Source: Shouchella oshimensis
Lineage (GTDB): Bacteria; Bacillota; Bacilli; Bacillales; Bacillaceae_D
Assembly: GCF_002019765.1 (NCBI RefSeq)
Contig: NZ_KV917380.1
Span: forward strand, 1,195,057-1,259,056
Direction: 5' to 3'
DNA length: 64,000 bases
In this document: positions 51,477 to 60,262 of the stretch, piece after piece
Layout of the letters: every line of letters begins with the position of its first letter
Numbering within the stretch: position 1 is the first letter of the stretch
Made by a program: the position numbers and the translations under genes
Notes under the pieces: generated by a model
Seen by the model: the letters and a program-made list of their open reading frames with translations, nothing else
The model's database searches: none
Told to the model about the DNA's origin: nothing

Positions 51477-52419
51477 ATGGATTTATATTGGCTTCGCCCT
51501 CGGGGCGCTTGTATTAGTTCTCCTTTATTTATTCTCAGGAATATCGCCTGGGGTATGGGGTTATGCACTTCCACGACGAGCGAAAAGTGTAATAGCTATT
51601 ATTATAGTAGGCGCGGTAATTGCTTTTTCAACATTGGTCTTCCAAACCATTACGAACAATCGTATCTTAACACCAAGTATTATTGGGCTTGATTCGCTCT
51701 ATGTGCTCATTCAAACCATTCTGGTGTTTGTATTTGGCACAGCAGGAATAGTGGCAGTAAGCCGCTACGTAAATTACGGCTTATCCATTGTTTTTATGGT
51801 ATTATTTGCACTCTTACTTTACGTCATGCTTTTTAGACGTGAACAACAAAATCTTTACTTTTTATTACTAGTAGGAATTGTTTTTGGAACGCTATTTTCT
51901 AGTCTTTCAACGTTTATGCAAGTGATCATTGATCCAAATGACTTTTTGACAATCCAAAACCGCATGTTTGCTAGTTTTAGTAATATTCACGTAGACCTAC
52001 TGTGGCTATCAGCGGTGTTAATTGGGTGTACAATGCTTTACATATGGCCATACCTGAAATATTTGGATGCTATTTCATTAGGAAGAGACCAAGCGATTAA
52101 TCTAGGTGTTCCCTATGATAAAGCGATTCGAAAATTTCTCATTATGATAGCCATTTTCGTAGCCATTTCCACAGCGCTAGTTGGGCCCATTTTGTTCCTA
52201 GGATTACTCGTTGTAAACGTAGCTAGAGAGATGTTGCCGACTTTTAGACACACTCATATGGCTGCAGTAAGCGCACTAGTCAGCATCATCGCTTTAGTAG
52301 GAGGAACATTATTAGTGGAACGAGTATTTTCATATTCTGCACCACTGAGTGTATTCATTAACTTCGTCGGTGGTATTTACTTCATTTACTTATTATTAAG
52401 GGGGACGAAAACGACATGA
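51466..52419 (+). CDS. yclO: Siderophore ABC transporter permease (YclO-like)
   Basis: 317-residue second FecCD-type permease, which should form a heterodimer with YclN. NRILTPSIIGLDSLYVLIQT and VGPILFLGLLVVNVAREMLP are family blocks. AAGGAGGCCAAAGT, inside the end of yclN, precedes the ATG. Overlaps yclP by 4 bp (ATGA). Confidence 0.9.
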   Translation: MRAKWIYIGFALGALVLVLLYLFSGISPGVWGYALPRRAKSVIAIIIVGAVIAFSTLVFQTITNNRILTPSIIGLDSLYVLIQTILVFVFGTAGIVAVSRYVNYGLSIVFMVLFALLLYVMLFRREQQNLYFLLLVGIVFGTLFSSLSTFMQVIIDPNDFLTIQNRMFASFSNIHVDLLWLSAVLIGCTMLYIWPYLKYLDAISLGRDQAINLGVPYDKAIRKFLIMIAIFVAISTALVGPILFLGLLVVNVAREMLPTFRHTHMAAVSALVSIIALVGGTLLVERVFSYSAPLSVFINFVGGIYFIYLLLRGTKTT

Positions 52420-53231
52420 CAACAGCATTAATTGATCGCGAAATACGGATTGATCGGAAAACGTTACCAGTGGCGATACAAGTAAACGGAGTAAGTAAGC
52501 ATTATGACGGAAAAAAAGTGCTAGATAACGTCAGTGTTGACGTAAAAAAAGGCACCATTACTTCTTTTATTGGGCCAAATGGTGCTGGGAAAAGTACCTT
52601 AATTTCTCTTATTAGCCGTATTGCCAAAAAAGATAATGGGGAAGTCTTAATTGATGGTAAAGAAATTGAATCCTATAAAAGCAAAGATCTAGCAAAAAAG
52701 ATCTCAATCTTAAAACAAGCGAATAACATTAACATTCGATTGACGATTCGCGAATTAGTGAGCTTTGGACGATTTCCTTATTCACAAAATCGGTTAACAA
52801 AGGAAGACTGGGCATTTGTAGAAGATGCAATTGATTTTATGTCTCTGCGAGATATTCAAGATAAATATTTAGATCAGTTAAGCGGTGGACAGCGTCAGCG
52901 AGCCTATATTGCAATGGTTCTGGCACAAGATACAGAGTACATTATTCTTGATGAGCCTTTAAACAATTTGGACATGAAGCACTCTGTTTCAATTATGAAA
53001 ACACTACGGCGCTTAGTTGATGAGCGCAATAAGACCATTCTTATAGTCGTTCATGACATTAATTTTGCCTCTTGTTACTCTGATAATATTGTGGCCATGA
53101 AAAATGGGGAGATTGTTGAAGAAGGTCATTGTCACGACATCATCAATTCAGATTCACTGCGCAATATTTATGATATGGAAATCGCCATACAAGAAGTCAA
53201 TTGCAATAAAATTTGTGTGTACTTTAATTAA
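52416..53231 (+). CDS. yclP: Siderophore ABC transporter ATPase (YclP-like)
   Basis: 271-residue ABC ATPase. Walker A GPNGAGKST, Q-loop region ILKQANNINIRLTIRELV, signature LSGGQRQR, Walker B YIILDEP and the H-switch VVHDINF are all intact. An N-terminal extension of about 18 residues (LIDREIRIDRKTLP) precedes the domain, so a later start is conceivable. It powers uptake through YclN-YclO. Confidence 0.9.
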   Translation: MTTALIDREIRIDRKTLPVAIQVNGVSKHYDGKKVLDNVSVDVKKGTITSFIGPNGAGKSTLISLISRIAKKDNGEVLIDGKEIESYKSKDLAKKISILKQANNINIRLTIRELVSFGRFPYSQNRLTKEDWAFVEDAIDFMSLRDIQDKYLDQLSGGQRQRAYIAMVLAQDTEYIILDEPLNNLDMKHSVSIMKTLRRLVDERNKTILIVVHDINFASCYSDNIVAMKNGEIVEEGHCHDIINSDSLRNIYDMEIAIQEVNCNKICVYFN

Positions 53232-53332
53232 AGGCTTTAGTAATCGAGGGAGGTGGGTTTGAACGTATTTACTACATAGCACGTAAAAAGGATGACAAAG
53301 ATAAACCAACATTTCTTAGGAGGATTATATAA

Positions 53333-54307
53333 ATGAAAACATCAAGTAAGTGGTTTGTAACAGCAGGAGCAGCATTATTTCTAGCAGCATGTGGGAATGG
53401 AGAGAGCGAAGAGAATACGAATGACGTCTCTTCAGGTGAAGCAAACGATACAGAAGAGCAACAAACTGTTGAAGTAGAGACAATGAATGGTGATATGATA
53501 GAGGTTCCGGTTAATCCAGAAAAAGTCATTTCATTTGACCACGGTGTAACAGATTCTATCAGGGCTATTGGAGGAGATATTTCTGGTATTCCAATGGGGA
53601 GTAATGTTCCTGAATATTTGCAAGAATTAGAAAGTGGTGATGTTGAGAACATTGGCTCTTTATTCGAGCCAGACTTTGAAAAGATTTACGAAATGGACCC
53701 TGACGTTATCTTTATTTCAGGACGTGCATCGGACAATTACGAAGAGTTAAGCGAAATTGCACCAACTGTCTTTTTACAAGTAGATAATCAAAATTTTATG
53801 GAGACATTTGAAAGAAACATGAGTGTTCTCGGCGAAATCTTTGATGCTTCTGAGGAAGTAGATAGCCAATTAGATGAGATTAACAATGTTATTGAAAACG
53901 TTCAAGGCCGAGCAGCTGAAAGTGAAGCAAATGCATTAATTGTTTCAATTGATGAAGGCTCTGCAAGCGCATATGGAATCGGCTCCCGCTTTGGAATTAT
54001 TCATGATGTCATGAACATTCCGGCAGCAGACGAAGATATTCCAGCTGAAGGTCATGGCAGCAATGTCTCAAACGAATATTTTTCTAAAACAAATCCTGAC
54101 TACATTTTTGCGATTGACCGAGGTGCGTCAATTGGAAATTCTGCAACAGCTGATCAAGTATTAGGAAATGAAGAAGTTCAACGCACAAATGCGTATCAAG
54201 ACGACAATATTTATCAGTTAAATAGTGAAGTATGGTATTTAAGTGGTAGTGGTCTAGAATCTGTCAAAATGATAGTTGATGAAATCAATGCAGCATATGA
54301 GCAATAA
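53333..54307 (+). CDS. yclQ: Siderophore-binding lipoprotein (YclQ-like)
   Basis: 324-residue substrate-binding lipoprotein with lipobox LAAC (cysteine near residue 20), an acidic linker, and a class III binding fold split by a long helix. IEVPVNPEKVISFDHGVTDSIRAIG and NYFSKTNPDYIFAIDRG-like NEYFSKTNPDYIFAIDRG fit the YclQ group, which binds petrobactin or its precursors. It is 101 bp after yclP with its own strong site (TAGGAGG), which allows higher synthesis than the membrane parts. Specificity is by homology. Confidence 0.88.
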   Translation: MKTSSKWFVTAGAALFLAACGNGESEENTNDVSSGEANDTEEQQTVEVETMNGDMIEVPVNPEKVISFDHGVTDSIRAIGGDISGIPMGSNVPEYLQELESGDVENIGSLFEPDFEKIYEMDPDVIFISGRASDNYEELSEIAPTVFLQVDNQNFMETFERNMSVLGEIFDASEEVDSQLDEINNVIENVQGRAAESEANALIVSIDEGSASAYGIGSRFGIIHDVMNIPAADEDIPAEGHGSNVSNEYFSKTNPDYIFAIDRGASIGNSATADQVLGNEEVQRTNAYQDDNIYQLNSEVWYLSGSGLESVKMIVDEINAAYEQ

Positions 54308-54422
54308 AAAAGCATAAAGAAGAAAAAGTGAGCACAGCTTATGGCTGTTGCTTACTTTTTTTGACGTGTACGTACAATTTGTGTATGCTTCCAAAGAGAC
54401 GAACATAAAGGATAGAGTGAAA

Positions 54423-55028
54423 ATGGAATTTAATCAACTTATTGGCATTATTGGCGTCAGTCTTATCATCCTATTGACTATATGGATTTGGCAGAAAGCC
54501 TTCCGTCGCAAGCAAACAGATGTTAAAAAAGTGACACTTCGGCAGATTGATCGAATGGATGGACATGCCTTTGAAGACTATATGGCTGTAGTCTATGCTG
54601 CGAGCGGATATAAGACGTGGCAGACGAAGAAAAGCAGAGATTACGGTGCAGATTTAGTCTTAATAGATGATGATAATGAGACGATAGTTATTCAACTAAA
54701 GCGCTATGGCGCAAATCTGGGATTAAGTAGTGTTCAAGAGATTTATGCAGCAAAAGCGTATTATCAAGCATCAAAAAGTGTTGTTCTGACAACGGCTGAA
54801 AGCGTAACAGACTCTTGTTGGCAATTAGCAGCGGCGACTGACGTGCATTTCTTAGTTCGTGACGATATCGTGGAAATGATTAAGCTTATAAAAAAAGATA
54901 AGTGGGACGATGTTTACTGGCTACTAGCAACACCGCATATACCGGAAAAGAAAAACCGTGGCAACCAGTTAGACGAGGTTGCCACTAATGGTAGAAAAAT
55001 ACAAGTCGGTGATTATTTCCTTAAGTAA
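54423..55028 (+). CDS. Membrane-anchored Mrr-like restriction endonuclease-fold protein
   Basis: 201-residue protein with one N-terminal membrane segment (residues about 5-24, IGIIGVSLIILLTIWIW) and a cytoplasmic Mrr-type nuclease domain. The PD-(D/E)xK core is visible: FEDYMAVVYAASGY, then the catalytic Asp in SRDYGADLVL, and the QxK in VIQLKRYG. Mrr-like proteins cleave DNA, often modified DNA, but membrane-anchored versions of this size are common chromosomal genes without known function. Start ATG 54423 after GGATAGAG; the frame to 54348 is unsupported. No methylase is nearby. Confidence 0.75.
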   Translation: MEFNQLIGIIGVSLIILLTIWIWQKAFRRKQTDVKKVTLRQIDRMDGHAFEDYMAVVYAASGYKTWQTKKSRDYGADLVLIDDDNETIVIQLKRYGANLGLSSVQEIYAAKAYYQASKSVVLTTAESVTDSCWQLAAATDVHFLVRDDIVEMIKLIKKDKWDDVYWLLATPHIPEKKNRGNQLDEVATNGRKIQVGDYFLK

Positions 55029-55029
55029 A

Positions 55030-55659
55030 TTAAAAGTACTGTTCCACTTTTTTTACAATGTCTTGAATACACGTTTCATCGTTAATTAAATCATAGTCTT
55101 GGATATTAAGCTTTAAAACAGGGCAAGCAGTGAAAGATGAAATCCAATCTTGATAACGGCCGTGCATTTCTTCCCAATAGGTTGTTGAGGTTTGTTTTTC
55201 CATTTCTCTGCCACGACTTTGAATACGGTTAATGATGGCATCTAAATCACCATCTATATAAATGAGAACATCTGGAGTAGGGAAATAAGGATTTAACACC
55301 ATGGCTTCAAATAGGCTTGTATACGTTTCGTAGTCGACTTTCGTCATCGTACCTTTATCAGCATGCATTTTAGCGAAAATCCCCGTATCTTCGTAGATAG
55401 AGCGATCTTGTACATAGCCTCCTCCGTCTTCTACCATTGCTTTTTGTTCTTTAAATCGTTCTGCTAAAAAATAGATTTGAAGATGAAAGCTCCATCGCTC
55501 AAAATCTGCATAAAATTTATCTAAGTATGGGTTGTTGTCGACTTTTTCAAAGGATGTTTTGAATTGTAATGCTTGAGCAAGCTTTTTCGTCATAGTTGTT
55601 TTACCAACACCGACAGTTCCAGCAACTGTAATAATCGCGTTAGATGGAATACTAGTCAT
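55030..55659 (-). CDS. dck: Deoxyadenosine/deoxycytidine kinase
   Basis: 209-residue deoxynucleoside kinase that phosphorylates dAdo and dCyd in salvage. P-loop AGTVGVGKTTMTKK, the DRSIYEDTGIFA block with the ERS/DRS-type motif, and RGREMEKQTSTTYWEEMH lid region closely follow B. subtilis Dck. It overlaps the preceding dgk gene by 8 bp, so the two are one operon. Confidence 0.92.
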   Translation of the reverse strand: MTSIPSNAIITVAGTVGVGKTTMTKKLAQALQFKTSFEKVDNNPYLDKFYADFERWSFHLQIYFLAERFKEQKAMVEDGGGYVQDRSIYEDTGIFAKMHADKGTMTKVDYETYTSLFEAMVLNPYFPTPDVLIYIDGDLDAIINRIQSRGREMEKQTSTTYWEEMHGRYQDWISSFTACPVLKLNIQDYDLINDETCIQDIVKKVEQYF

Positions 55660-56284
55660 GTTTATTCTCCTTTAATGAACCGAATGTAGAGGTAATCTGT
55701 TGGATGATTAAATTAAGATCGTCTTGATTCGTGACAAAATCAAGATGAGTCGTGTCAATGGTCAACACAGGAATGACGTCGCTTATTGCGGTCATTGCTT
55801 GATCATAGTCTTGCATTAAAGATTGAATATAAAATGGGTCCATTTTTCGTTCAAACGAGCGATCTCTTTGTTTGATTCTGTGCATAATTGTATCAAAATC
55901 AGCCTTTAAATAAAGAATTCCTTTTGGTTTAGGTAAGTGTTCGCTTACGATGTTGTATATACGTTTATATTGATCATACTTTTGTTCATCTAGCGTCTGA
56001 TGAGCAAAAATAAGATTTTTTCCTATATAGTAATCGGATAATACAGGTTGTCCTTCTGTAAGTATTTTTCCAATATCCTCTAATTGCTTCACTCGATTGC
56101 AGAGAAAAAACATCTCTGTTTGAAAGCTCCACGCGTCCATGTCATCATAAAATTTCTCCAAATACGGATTCTCAGCTACAATCTCGTACAATGGCTCTGT
56201 TTGAAATTGTGCGGAAAGTTTTGTTACGAGTGTGGTTTTTCCGACGCCAATTACACCTTCAACACAGATGAATGTCCCATCCAT
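55652..56284 (-). CDS. dgk: Deoxyguanosine kinase
   Basis: 210-residue deoxynucleoside kinase paralogous to dck. P-loop EGVIGVGKTTLVTK, SDYYIGKNLIFA in place of the DRS-type block, and the RDRSFERKMD lid region agree with the B. subtilis Dgk type, specific for dGuo. First gene of the dgk-dck pair. GAAAGGAGTGATGG precedes the ATG. Confidence 0.9.
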   Translation of the reverse strand: MDGTFICVEGVIGVGKTTLVTKLSAQFQTEPLYEIVAENPYLEKFYDDMDAWSFQTEMFFLCNRVKQLEDIGKILTEGQPVLSDYYIGKNLIFAHQTLDEQKYDQYKRIYNIVSEHLPKPKGILYLKADFDTIMHRIKQRDRSFERKMDPFYIQSLMQDYDQAMTAISDVIPVLTIDTTHLDFVTNQDDLNLIIQQITSTFGSLKENKHD

Positions 56285-56403
56285 TTACCATCACTCCTTT
56301 CTTTTGTTCTAAACGACTTTGATAGTGTATCATTTTTTAAGAAACCTGAACACCGACCGTTATCGCTGTTTATGTTACACTGTATATATAATATAGAGTG
56401 AGT

Positions 56404-56435
56404 AGGAGGGAGTCTGCGTTAGCAGCATGTAGATG
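56404..56435 (+). promoter_or_regulatory. Unusual ribosome-binding site of patB with spacer hairpin
   Basis: AGGAGGGAG (56404-56412) lies 20 nt before the patB ATG at 56433, too far for normal use. A 4-bp hairpin CTGC-GTTA-GCAG (56414-56425) occupies 12 of those bases and would reduce the effective spacing to about 8. A start-stop pair ATG-TAG (56427-56432) directly precedes the ATG. Confidence 0.45.
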
Positions 56436-57605
56436 AGTCATTTTAATGAAACCATTAACCGAGTTGGAACGGATTCAATGAAATGGGATGGTGCCAAAGA
56501 TCGGTTTGGTCAAGAGGGCTTGCTACCACTATGGGTAGCAGATATGGACTTTAAAGCACCTCAACCTGTTATTGATGCATTAAAAGAAAAAGTAGAACAT
56601 GGGGTCTATGGATATACTGCAGCTTCTCCTGCTGTAAATCAATCCATTGTTAACTGGCTTACAAACAGGTACAACTGGACGATTCAAGAATCTGATATCG
56701 TTCATGTAACTGGCGTTGTTCCAGCCATTAGCAACTTAATTCGAACATTTAGTGAAGAAGAAGACGATATTATTATTCAGACGCCTGTCTATTATCCGTT
56801 TTATGATGTGATTGAAAAGAATAATCGCAACGTTGTCAAAAATCCTCTGCTTTTAGAAGATGGATTGTATAAAATGGATTTTGATGGTCTTGAATCAATG
56901 ATAACAGAAAAAACAAAAATGTTGATTTTATGTCACCCCCACAATCCAGGTGGTCGAGTATGGACGAAAGAGGAATTAAGTAAGCTTTCATCCATTTGTC
57001 AAAAGCATAATGTGTATGTTATTTCTGATGAGATTCATGCAGATTTATTGTTTGATGGTTACAGCCATACACCGTTTGCATCTGTAAATGAAGCGTTTGA
57101 AAATCGTGTTTTTACAGCGTTAGCACCAACAAAAACGTTTAATTTGGCTGGTGTACAAGGTGCTTATGTTGTAATACAGGATCCAGCTCTTCGACTTAAA
57201 TACCGTCAAGTACTAGCAAATACCTTTGTTGGTGCGAATATGTTTTCACAAGTTGCTACGAAAGCCGCCTACGATCATGGATTGCCGTGGTTAAAGGAAT
57301 TAATGCGCTATATTCAAGAGAATTATTCATTGGTGGAGGATTATATCGGTACTCATATGCCAAAGATCCAATTAATGAAACCTCAAGGAACGTATTTATT
57401 ATGGATGAATTTCAAAGAGCTTGGTTTCACAGCAGAAGAACGAAAAAAATGGTTACTTGAAGAGGCAAAAGTGGCCTTAAATCATGGACCGATCTTTGGT
57501 GAGGAAGCCGAACACTACGAGCGAATGAATCTTGCTACATCAAGAGAAACCTTAATGAAGGCACTCGATCAACTTCATAGAGCCTACAACCAAAAGCAGT
57601 TTTAA
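56433..57605 (+). CDS. patB: PatB/MalY-type cystathionine beta-lyase (PLP)
   Basis: 390-residue PLP C-S lyase. N-terminal PLWVADMDFKAPQPVIDAL, cofactor residues HPHNPGGRVW and SDEIHADL, and the PLP lysine in ALAPTKTFNLAG are those of the PatB/MalY group, which cleaves cystathionine or cysteine conjugates. No neighbouring sulfur genes. The start has an unusual ribosome-binding region, annotated separately. Confidence 0.9.
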   Translation: MSHFNETINRVGTDSMKWDGAKDRFGQEGLLPLWVADMDFKAPQPVIDALKEKVEHGVYGYTAASPAVNQSIVNWLTNRYNWTIQESDIVHVTGVVPAISNLIRTFSEEEDDIIIQTPVYYPFYDVIEKNNRNVVKNPLLLEDGLYKMDFDGLESMITEKTKMLILCHPHNPGGRVWTKEELSKLSSICQKHNVYVISDEIHADLLFDGYSHTPFASVNEAFENRVFTALAPTKTFNLAGVQGAYVVIQDPALRLKYRQVLANTFVGANMFSQVATKAAYDHGLPWLKELMRYIQENYSLVEDYIGTHMPKIQLMKPQGTYLLWMNFKELGFTAEERKKWLLEEAKVALNHGPIFGEEAEHYERMNLATSRETLMKALDQLHRAYNQKQF

Positions 57606-57660
57606 GCAGGAAAGTGCGATCTTTTAGCGAAATACATGAATGGACAAGCTTGCAGGATGA

Positions 57661-57840
57661 ATGAGTGAAGAGGAGTCGGTTAGTAAAATGATAAACCCTT
57701 CTTATTATTTGCTTGACGAACTTGAAAAGGAATGTGTAGATCAGCTGCAACGAGAGTTAGTGGAAAAAGAACACGAGTTGCTTAAATGGGTTGTGTCAAA
57801 CCATCTTCAGCAAGTGTTTAAGGAAATAAAAAGCTCATAA
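57661..57840 (+). CDS. Hypothetical small helical protein
   Basis: 59-residue protein read directly from the sequence, charged and almost entirely helical by pattern (YYLLDELEKECVDQLQRELVEKEHELLKWVV). An internal ATG at 57688 (50 aa) with AAGAGGAG 12 nt upstream is an alternative start. It ends 20 bp before the YwpF-like gene. Not recognised; could be a small dimeric regulator or adaptor. Confidence 0.5.
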   Translation: MSEEESVSKMINPSYYLLDELEKECVDQLQRELVEKEHELLKWVVSNHLQQVFKEIKSS

Positions 57841-57860
57841 TGTAGAAAGAGGGGCGTTTA

Positions 57861-58352
57861 ATGAAGACGTTCAAGCTATACGCAATGCAAGTAATTGATG
57901 GGCAGGAAGGGAAGGTAACTCAGGAACCCATTCCGCTTTATGAGGGACTTATTATTAATATGGAGAATGAAGAGCATACGTGGTTTATTGATGCTGTTAT
58001 TTCCAAAGAGGATGCTCGTTTATTTGAACGAGAGCAAGAAGCGGAGCGTCATATTCTGGTGAGTGTCGTCATTACGAGCAAAGACAATCATCCAGCAGTT
58101 ATGATTACGTCTATTGAATCGATTACGGATTTAAAAGAAGGAAAAAGCATTATCTTGAAAGGAAGAATCGTTTCAGGACGGGATGATGTTCTAGAAGACG
58201 TATTTGAGGATATTTTAGAAGAAGGCATTCAGCGTGAATCACTTTTATCCGAATATAAAAGTCGTGTTGAAAAGCTAGATGCATACTCAGACAAAACGAT
58301 TGCAGAAGTATACGATCAACTAAAGAAAAGTGAAAAATACCATCTTCACTAA
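57861..58352 (+). CDS. YwpF-like protein
   Basis: 163-residue soluble protein. The N-terminus MKTFKLYAMQVIDGQ, then IPLYEGLIINMENEEHTWFIDAVI and a middle VSVVITSKDNHPAV segment resemble the YwpF family of Bacillus, whose function is unknown. The resemblance is from memory and moderate. C-terminal part is acidic and helical. AAAGAGGGGCG precedes the ATG; a terminator follows. Confidence 0.55.
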   Translation: MKTFKLYAMQVIDGQEGKVTQEPIPLYEGLIINMENEEHTWFIDAVISKEDARLFEREQEAERHILVSVVITSKDNHPAVMITSIESITDLKEGKSIILKGRIVSGRDDVLEDVFEDILEEGIQRESLLSEYKSRVEKLDAYSDKTIAEVYDQLKKSEKYHLH

Positions 58353-58356
58353 TAAT

Positions 58357-58391
58357 AGCTCTGCTGTCATTTATGATAGCAGGCTTTTTCT
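58357..58391 (+). terminator. Terminator of the YwpF-like gene
   Basis: Imperfect stem (AGC-CTGCT-TCAT / ATGA-AGCAG-GCT with single mismatches) followed by a T-run. Confidence 0.7.
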
Positions 58392-58461
58392 ATTGTGTAT
58401 ACGTTGTTCCTGTTTGCTCATACTACATGTATCTCATGGAAAAAAGGGGTCTAAGAACAAC

Positions 58462-59673
58462 GTGGAAAATTCAAAAAAGATGTGGGGATTGTTGTCATTA
58501 TCATCTGTACCCCTCGTCATGACATTAGGTAATTCAATGCTTATCCCTGTTCTCCCAAAAATAGGAAATGAGTTAGATGTCAGTTCTTTTATGGTAAGCC
58601 TTTTAATAACCGCTTACTCAGTAGTAGCAATCATTTTTATTCCAATTGCAGGTTATTTATCAGATCATATCGGGCGTAAACAAGTGATCATTCCGAGTTT
58701 GTTTTTAGCAGGAATTGGAGGTCTTGTAGCAGGATTAGCTGCGTGGAAAATAGACCATTCGTATTGGATTATTTTTATTGGCCGATTGTTGCAAGGCATT
58801 GGTGCCGCAGGTGCAGCACCAATTGTTATGCCATTTGTTGGGGATTTGTTTAAAAAGAAACAAGAAGTGAGTGAAGGCTTAGGCATTATTGAGACTTCTA
58901 ATACGTTTGGAAAAGTACTTAGCCCGATATTTGGAGCTTTACTTGCTTCAATAATTTGGTATTTGCCGTTTTTTGCTTTTCCTGTTTTTTGTGCGATTTC
59001 CATTATAATGGTGTGGTTTTTTATTGAGACGCCTCCGCAAAAAGAAAAACCTAAGAAATTTAAGCAATTCCTGAAATCAGTCAAGCAAATTTTTAAACGT
59101 GAAGGTCGTTGGTTATACACTGTCTTTATTACTGGTGGCATTCTTATGTACATTCTCTTTGGAATTCTCTTTTACTTATCAACTTTTTTAGAAGAGACTC
59201 ATCACATTCATGGTGTGAAAAAGGGGGTAATGCTTGCATTCCCTTTACTTGCGTTGTGTTTAACTTCTTATGTAGCTGGAAAAGGAATTGGACAAGATCA
59301 GCTAAAGATGAAGTGGTTAACGGTTGGTGGGCTATCTCTTCTCACTCTAGCTGTGTTTGTCATTTCGTTCAATAAGGAATTATATATGATGTTAACAGCA
59401 TTATTTGCAGCTGGTATTGGTATAGGTGCTACGTTACCTAGTTTAGATGCCTTTGTGACAGAAGGAATACCTGCAGAGCAGAGAGGGTCTATTTCTTCTT
59501 TTTACAATAGTACACGATTTATTGGGGTTGCGGCAGGCCCACCATTGTTTGCAATCTTCATGAAGGGGAATCATTTCATAACATTCACAGGTAATTCATT
59601 TGTGATTTTGCTTACCATTTTGCTTGTTTTATGGGGGATACGACCGGAGAAAAAAGAAAAGCAAACATGGTAA
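58462..59673 (+). CDS. MFS transporter, drug-efflux type
   Basis: 403-residue major facilitator with 12 predicted membrane segments. Motif A between helices 2 and 3 reads GYLSDHIGRKQVI, and GRLLQGIGAAGAAPIVMP is the helix 4-5 region of DHA1-type efflux pumps. Substrate unknown. Start GTG 58462; AAAGGGG lies about 11 nt before it. The open frame to 58330 runs through the preceding terminator and has a different composition, so it is not used. Confidence 0.85.
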   Translation: MENSKKMWGLLSLSSVPLVMTLGNSMLIPVLPKIGNELDVSSFMVSLLITAYSVVAIIFIPIAGYLSDHIGRKQVIIPSLFLAGIGGLVAGLAAWKIDHSYWIIFIGRLLQGIGAAGAAPIVMPFVGDLFKKKQEVSEGLGIIETSNTFGKVLSPIFGALLASIIWYLPFFAFPVFCAISIIMVWFFIETPPQKEKPKKFKQFLKSVKQIFKREGRWLYTVFITGGILMYILFGILFYLSTFLEETHHIHGVKKGVMLAFPLLALCLTSYVAGKGIGQDQLKMKWLTVGGLSLLTLAVFVISFNKELYMMLTALFAAGIGIGATLPSLDAFVTEGIPAEQRGSISSFYNSTRFIGVAAGPPLFAIFMKGNHFITFTGNSFVILLTILLVLWGIRPEKKEKQTW

Positions 59674-59738
59674 GGTTAGAATTCAATTGGCTTTTCCTCT
59701 ATAATTTACGAGACACACTGTAAAAGTAGGAGGGTACC

Positions 59739-60218
59739 ATGCAAACGTTTCAGGACAAGAAAGGCTATATAGTAAACCTTGTACTTGGGGAGGAAGTACC
59801 GTTTACTTCGTCTCCAAAACATGTGCTTATTATTGCACGGTATCAAGGTTCATGGGTTTTAACGGATCATAAAGCAAGAGGATATGAATGTCCAGGTGGT
59901 AAAGTGGAAGCCAATGAAGAGATTGAGGCAGCGGTCAGGCGTGAACTATGGGAAGAAACAGGTGGTTATGCCCAGTGGATCTCCTATATCGGTCAATATG
60001 AAGTTCAAGATCCACAAGAGGTATTTTATAAATCTATCTACGCTGTTCAGGTAAAACGGTTTGATGAAACCCCTTCTGGATTCGAAACAAATGGAGTAAA
60101 GCTGATCGACGAATTTCCTATTGGAATGAAAGCTGATAATCGATTCAGTCCAATTATGCAAGATGAGGTTGTACCCCAAGCAATTCAATACGCCATTTCA
60201 ATTGGCTTGTTTACTTGA
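59739..60218 (+). CDS. ytkD: Nudix hydrolase YtkD
   Basis: 159-residue Nudix pyrophosphohydrolase. The Nudix box GGKVEANEEIEAAVRRELWEETGG is intact. The N-terminus (YIVNLVLGEEVPFTSSPKHVLII) and RGYECPGGK follow B. subtilis YtkD (MutTA), which hydrolyses dGTP, 8-oxo-dGTP and RNA 5' triphosphates. The neighbouring ytl genes give the same synteny. TAGGAGGGTACC precedes the ATG. Confidence 0.88.
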   Translation: MQTFQDKKGYIVNLVLGEEVPFTSSPKHVLIIARYQGSWVLTDHKARGYECPGGKVEANEEIEAAVRRELWEETGGYAQWISYIGQYEVQDPQEVFYKSIYAVQVKRFDETPSGFETNGVKLIDEFPIGMKADNRFSPIMQDEVVPQAIQYAISIGLFT

Positions 60219-60231
60219 AAATCTTTCTATA

Positions 60232-60262
60232 CAAGCAAATAACGCCCTCATTTAAGGGCGCT
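60232..60262. terminator. Terminator at the ytkD / ytlD junction
   Basis: CGCCCT / AGGGCG stem in a convergent junction; flanking T-runs are short, so strength is moderate. Confidence 0.55.

Noticed and set aside
53240..53332. Strong purine-rich site (GAGGGAGGTGGG near 53246) between yclP and yclQ, followed by a six-codon TTG frame
   Set aside because: The frame is too short and no second feature supports it; it may be a decayed start region. yclQ has its own site farther down.
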